23,980 nucleotides of DNA from Bacteroidota bacterium (lineage in GTDB: Bacteria; Bacteroidota; Bacteroidia; Chitinophagales; Chitinophagaceae), in contig JAEZZY010000085.1 in the NCBI GenBank assembly GCA_023418315.1, positions 1-23,980 on the forward strand, in the 5' to 3' direction. Shown here one piece after another: positions 22,225-23,980 of this stretch. Position numbers and translations under genes: made by a program. Below the pieces are notes generated by a model. It was not told the origin of the DNA. It searched no databases and saw nothing but the letters and a program-made list of their open reading frames with translations. Numbering within the stretch: position 1 is the stretch's first letter; every line of letters starts with the position of its first letter.

Positions 22225-23980
22225 TTAAGCTGCTTTCTGTTTATAAAGATGTTCTTGAAATTCTATAAACAGTCTGCTGATATTTACCACATCTCCCAAA
22301 ATCTCTTTGGCATCTTCCAAGGATTGATACTTGTTTGTCAGCAAGATTGGTAATTTTTCCTGGTCGAGTTCGTCAACGCCTGTTTCAATGTATTTACTCA
22401 AAACGAAAGTGATAAACTCTTTTTGTGGGTCGTTGAGTAAAGCGAAAATTGTTGCTTCGGCTGCTTTGGCTCTGGCTTCTCTTGTCATTGCAATGTAGTC
22501 GCCATTGAAAATATATTCCAACACATCATACAAGTCGCTTTTTTCCATATCCACCAACTTTTGCAAAGTCAGTAAATCGTCTTTCGGGAAACCTGCTGCA
22601 TCTAAATTTTCCAATAAGATTTTTCTTGTCAATGGATTGCTCCAAAGCTTCCGCAATTCTTCTTCGTCTTTGAAAAATTTAGGCAATTCGCCAAACAGAT
22701 TATTCAAAAATTCTTCTGCTGAAATGGGCTTGCCGTCTGCACTCCAAAAAGAGGTTGAAACCATGTGTTTAATTTCTCTTTCTTTACCGTTTCTGAGTTT
22801 GATTTTTATTTTCGGCTTCTTTGAAGTGGGCTCACCTGGCTCTGAAATAATTGGTGTGTCAGTCGGCTCAGGTGTTGGATAGGGTTTAGGTTCTTCTCCA
22901 AGCGGTTCACCGTCCCATTCAGGGTCTGAAAAGTGTTTGTAGGCATCTACAAAGTCGTAAATGGTGAAAAACTCTTTGCCATCAAACAAACGTGTGCCAC
23001 GACCAACGATTTGTTTGAACTCAATCATTGAATTGACCGGACGAAGCAAAACGATATTCCGAATGTTTCTCGCATCAACCCCCGTAGAGAGTTTTTGTGA
23101 AGTGGTCAGGATGGTTGGGATTGTTTTTTCGTTGTCCTGAAATTCTCTCAACAATCTTTCGCCTTCCTCGCCGTCATTAGCAGTTACACGAACGCAATAA
23201 AACGGGTCTTTGCTTTTTGCGTTTTGGTTTATCAAATCTCTTATCAATGCTGCGTGTCCTTGATTAGCACAAAAGATTATTGCCTTTTCGTTTTGGTTGG
23301 CTTCTTCTAAAAATATGTTTACCCGCTTGGCTTCTCGTTCTACAATTTCAATCGTTCGGTTAAAGTCTTTTTCTTCATAGAGTTTGCCTTCTTCAATTTC
23401 GCCTTCCACAACGGTATCGTCTGAAGTGTAGCGGTAATCGTCTAAAGTAGTTTTGATGCGTTTTACTTTGAAGGGCGTTAAGAAACCATCATTGATACCT
23501 TCTTTCAGCGAATAGATGTAAACCGGTTCGCCAAAATATTTGTAGGTATCCACATTGTCTTTGCGTTTTGGCGTTGCGGTTAAACCTAATTGAACGGCTG
23601 GACTGAAATATTCTAAAATACCCCGCCAATTGCTTTCGTCATTTGCTCCGCCACGGTGGCACTCGTCAATGATGATGAAATCAAAATAGTCGGCTGGATA
23701 TTCGCCAAAGTAGGGTGCAGGTTTCCCTTCTGCATCCGTGCCACTCATAAAGGTTTGAAAAATGGTAAAGAAAATGCTGCCGTTGGTAGGCACTTTTCCG
23801 CTTTTTTTAATTTCATTTGGTTTTATTCTTACCAAAGCATCTTCGGGAAATGCCGAAAATGAATTGTAGGCTTGATCAGCTAAAATGTTTCTGTCTGCTA
23901 AAAATAAAATTCTGGGTCTGCGGCTGCTTGAGGCGCGATGCTCTGTTGAGACGCGATGCTCTGTTGAGACGCGGTGCATA
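22225..23980 (-). CDS. hsdR: Type I restriction enzyme subunit R, EcoEI-like, N-terminus beyond window
   Basis: The C-terminal 585 or so residues of the restriction and translocase subunit of a type I restriction-modification system. Superfamily 2 helicase motifs visible are Ia (RILFLADRNILADQA), II (IIIDECHRGG, DECH at about 105-108), III (LGLTATP), IV-V (KAIIFCANQGHAALI, LSTGVDARNI) and VI (QIVGRGTR at about 323-330). An EcoEI_R_C-type C-terminal domain follows a Pro-rich linker (EPKPYPTPEPTDTP). Walker A and the N-terminal nuclease domain should lie past the right edge, as should hsdM/hsdS, so the ATG at 23979 is internal. Before motif Ia the protein repeats HRVSTE, encoded by an 18-bp tandem repeat. 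The enzyme would translocate and cut unmodified foreign DNA. Confidence 0.92.
   Translation of the reverse strand, partial: MHRVSTEHRVSTEHRASSSRRPRILFLADRNILADQAYNSFSAFPEDALVRIKPNEIKKSGKVPTNGSIFFTIFQTFMSGTDAEGKPAPYFGEYPADYFDFIIIDECHRGGANDESNWRGILEYFSPAVQLGLTATPKRKDNVDTYKYFGEPVYIYSLKEGINDGFLTPFKVKRIKTTLDDYRYTSDDTVVEGEIEEGKLYEEKDFNRTIEIVEREAKRVNIFLEEANQNEKAIIFCANQGHAALIRDLINQNAKSKDPFYCVRVTANDGEEGERLLREFQDNEKTIPTILTTSQKLSTGVDARNIRNIVLLRPVNSMIEFKQIVGRGTRLFDGKEFFTIYDFVDAYKHFSDPEWDGEPLGEEPKPYPTPEPTDTPIISEPGEPTSKKPKIKIKLRNGKEREIKHMVSTSFWSADGKPISAEEFLNNLFGELPKFFKDEEELRKLWSNPLTRKILLENLDAAGFPKDDLLTLQKLVDMEKSDLYDVLEYIFNGDYIAMTREARAKAAEATIFALLNDPQKEFITFVLSKYIETGVDELDQEKLPILLTNKYQSLEDAKEILGDVVNISRLFIEFQEHLYKQKAA
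23928..23980. repeat. 18-bp tandem repeat inside hsdR, runs off the window
   Basis: Plus-strand units begin TTGAGGCGCGATGCTCTG (23928-23945) and TTGAGACGCGATGCTCTG (23946-23963), with a third, partial unit to 23980. On the coding strand each unit adds six codons (HRVSTE and variants), so copy number can change without a frameshift. The GAGACGCGATGC core resembles dispersed intergenic repeats of Bacteroidota. Confidence 0.82.

Noticed and set aside
23928..23980. CRISPR array
   Set aside because: The units are directly adjacent 18-bp repeats without unique spacers and are translated in frame within hsdR.

Overview
The window comes from a member of the Bacteroidota, most likely a chitinophaga-like (Sphingobacteriia/Chitinophagia) aerobe. 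The evidence is: two proteins with C-terminal type IX secretion (T9SS type A) sorting domains, a BtuB/BtuG-type vitamin B12 uptake operon, BatD/BatE aerotolerance proteins, -7 promoter elements of the form TAnnTTTG, and few Shine-Dalgarno sequences. No tRNA, rRNA, CRISPR array or transposase gene was seen.

Layout. 1-3066 (minus): valS followed 10 nt later by a secreted protein of unknown function that runs off the left edge. 3260-5283: a DoxX membrane protein (plus) and a COG2509 FAD-dependent oxidoreductase (minus) converge so tightly that their stop codons overlap. 5350-6681 (minus): a CNNM/CBS/CorC_HlyC membrane protein. 6731-12120 (minus): a cobalamin operon with a -7 promoter element, a cobalamin riboswitch, a DUF4465 T9SS surface protein, a second T9SS surface protein, a BtuG-like beta-propeller lipoprotein and a BtuB-like TonB-dependent receptor; the last three genes overlap. 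12212-14342 (plus): a divergent cluster with an IsdG-type heme monooxygenase that keeps the Asn/Trp/His triad, a 43-residue membrane protein, and a ferredoxin-reductase-like flavoprotein. This cluster is interrupted by a segment carrying a minus-strand outer-membrane-type gene, and that segment is flanked by duplicated pieces of the neighbouring genes. 14333-16576 (minus): a CPA2 cation/proton antiporter. 16736-21695 (plus): an SDR oxidoreductase, then a batD-batE-polysaccharide deacetylase-TatD run. 21846-23980 (minus): a type I restriction subunit HsdR cut by the right edge, and a small dimeric alpha/beta-barrel-like protein.

How the genes work together. The B12 operon looks like a complete surface-to-periplasm uptake unit under riboswitch control. 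The divergent cluster could release iron from heme, with the flavoprotein as electron donor; that link is inference. The two tetrapyrrole-related units share one intergenic region, which also carries a 14-bp inverted repeat over the plus-strand promoter.

The least expected signal is that three unrelated genes (valS, a T9SS surface protein and hsdR) each carry short tandem repeats (period 7, 7 and 18 bp) read in frame as protein. This suggests that short repeats of a kind more usual between genes have been absorbed into coding sequence, in one case as part of a signal peptide.
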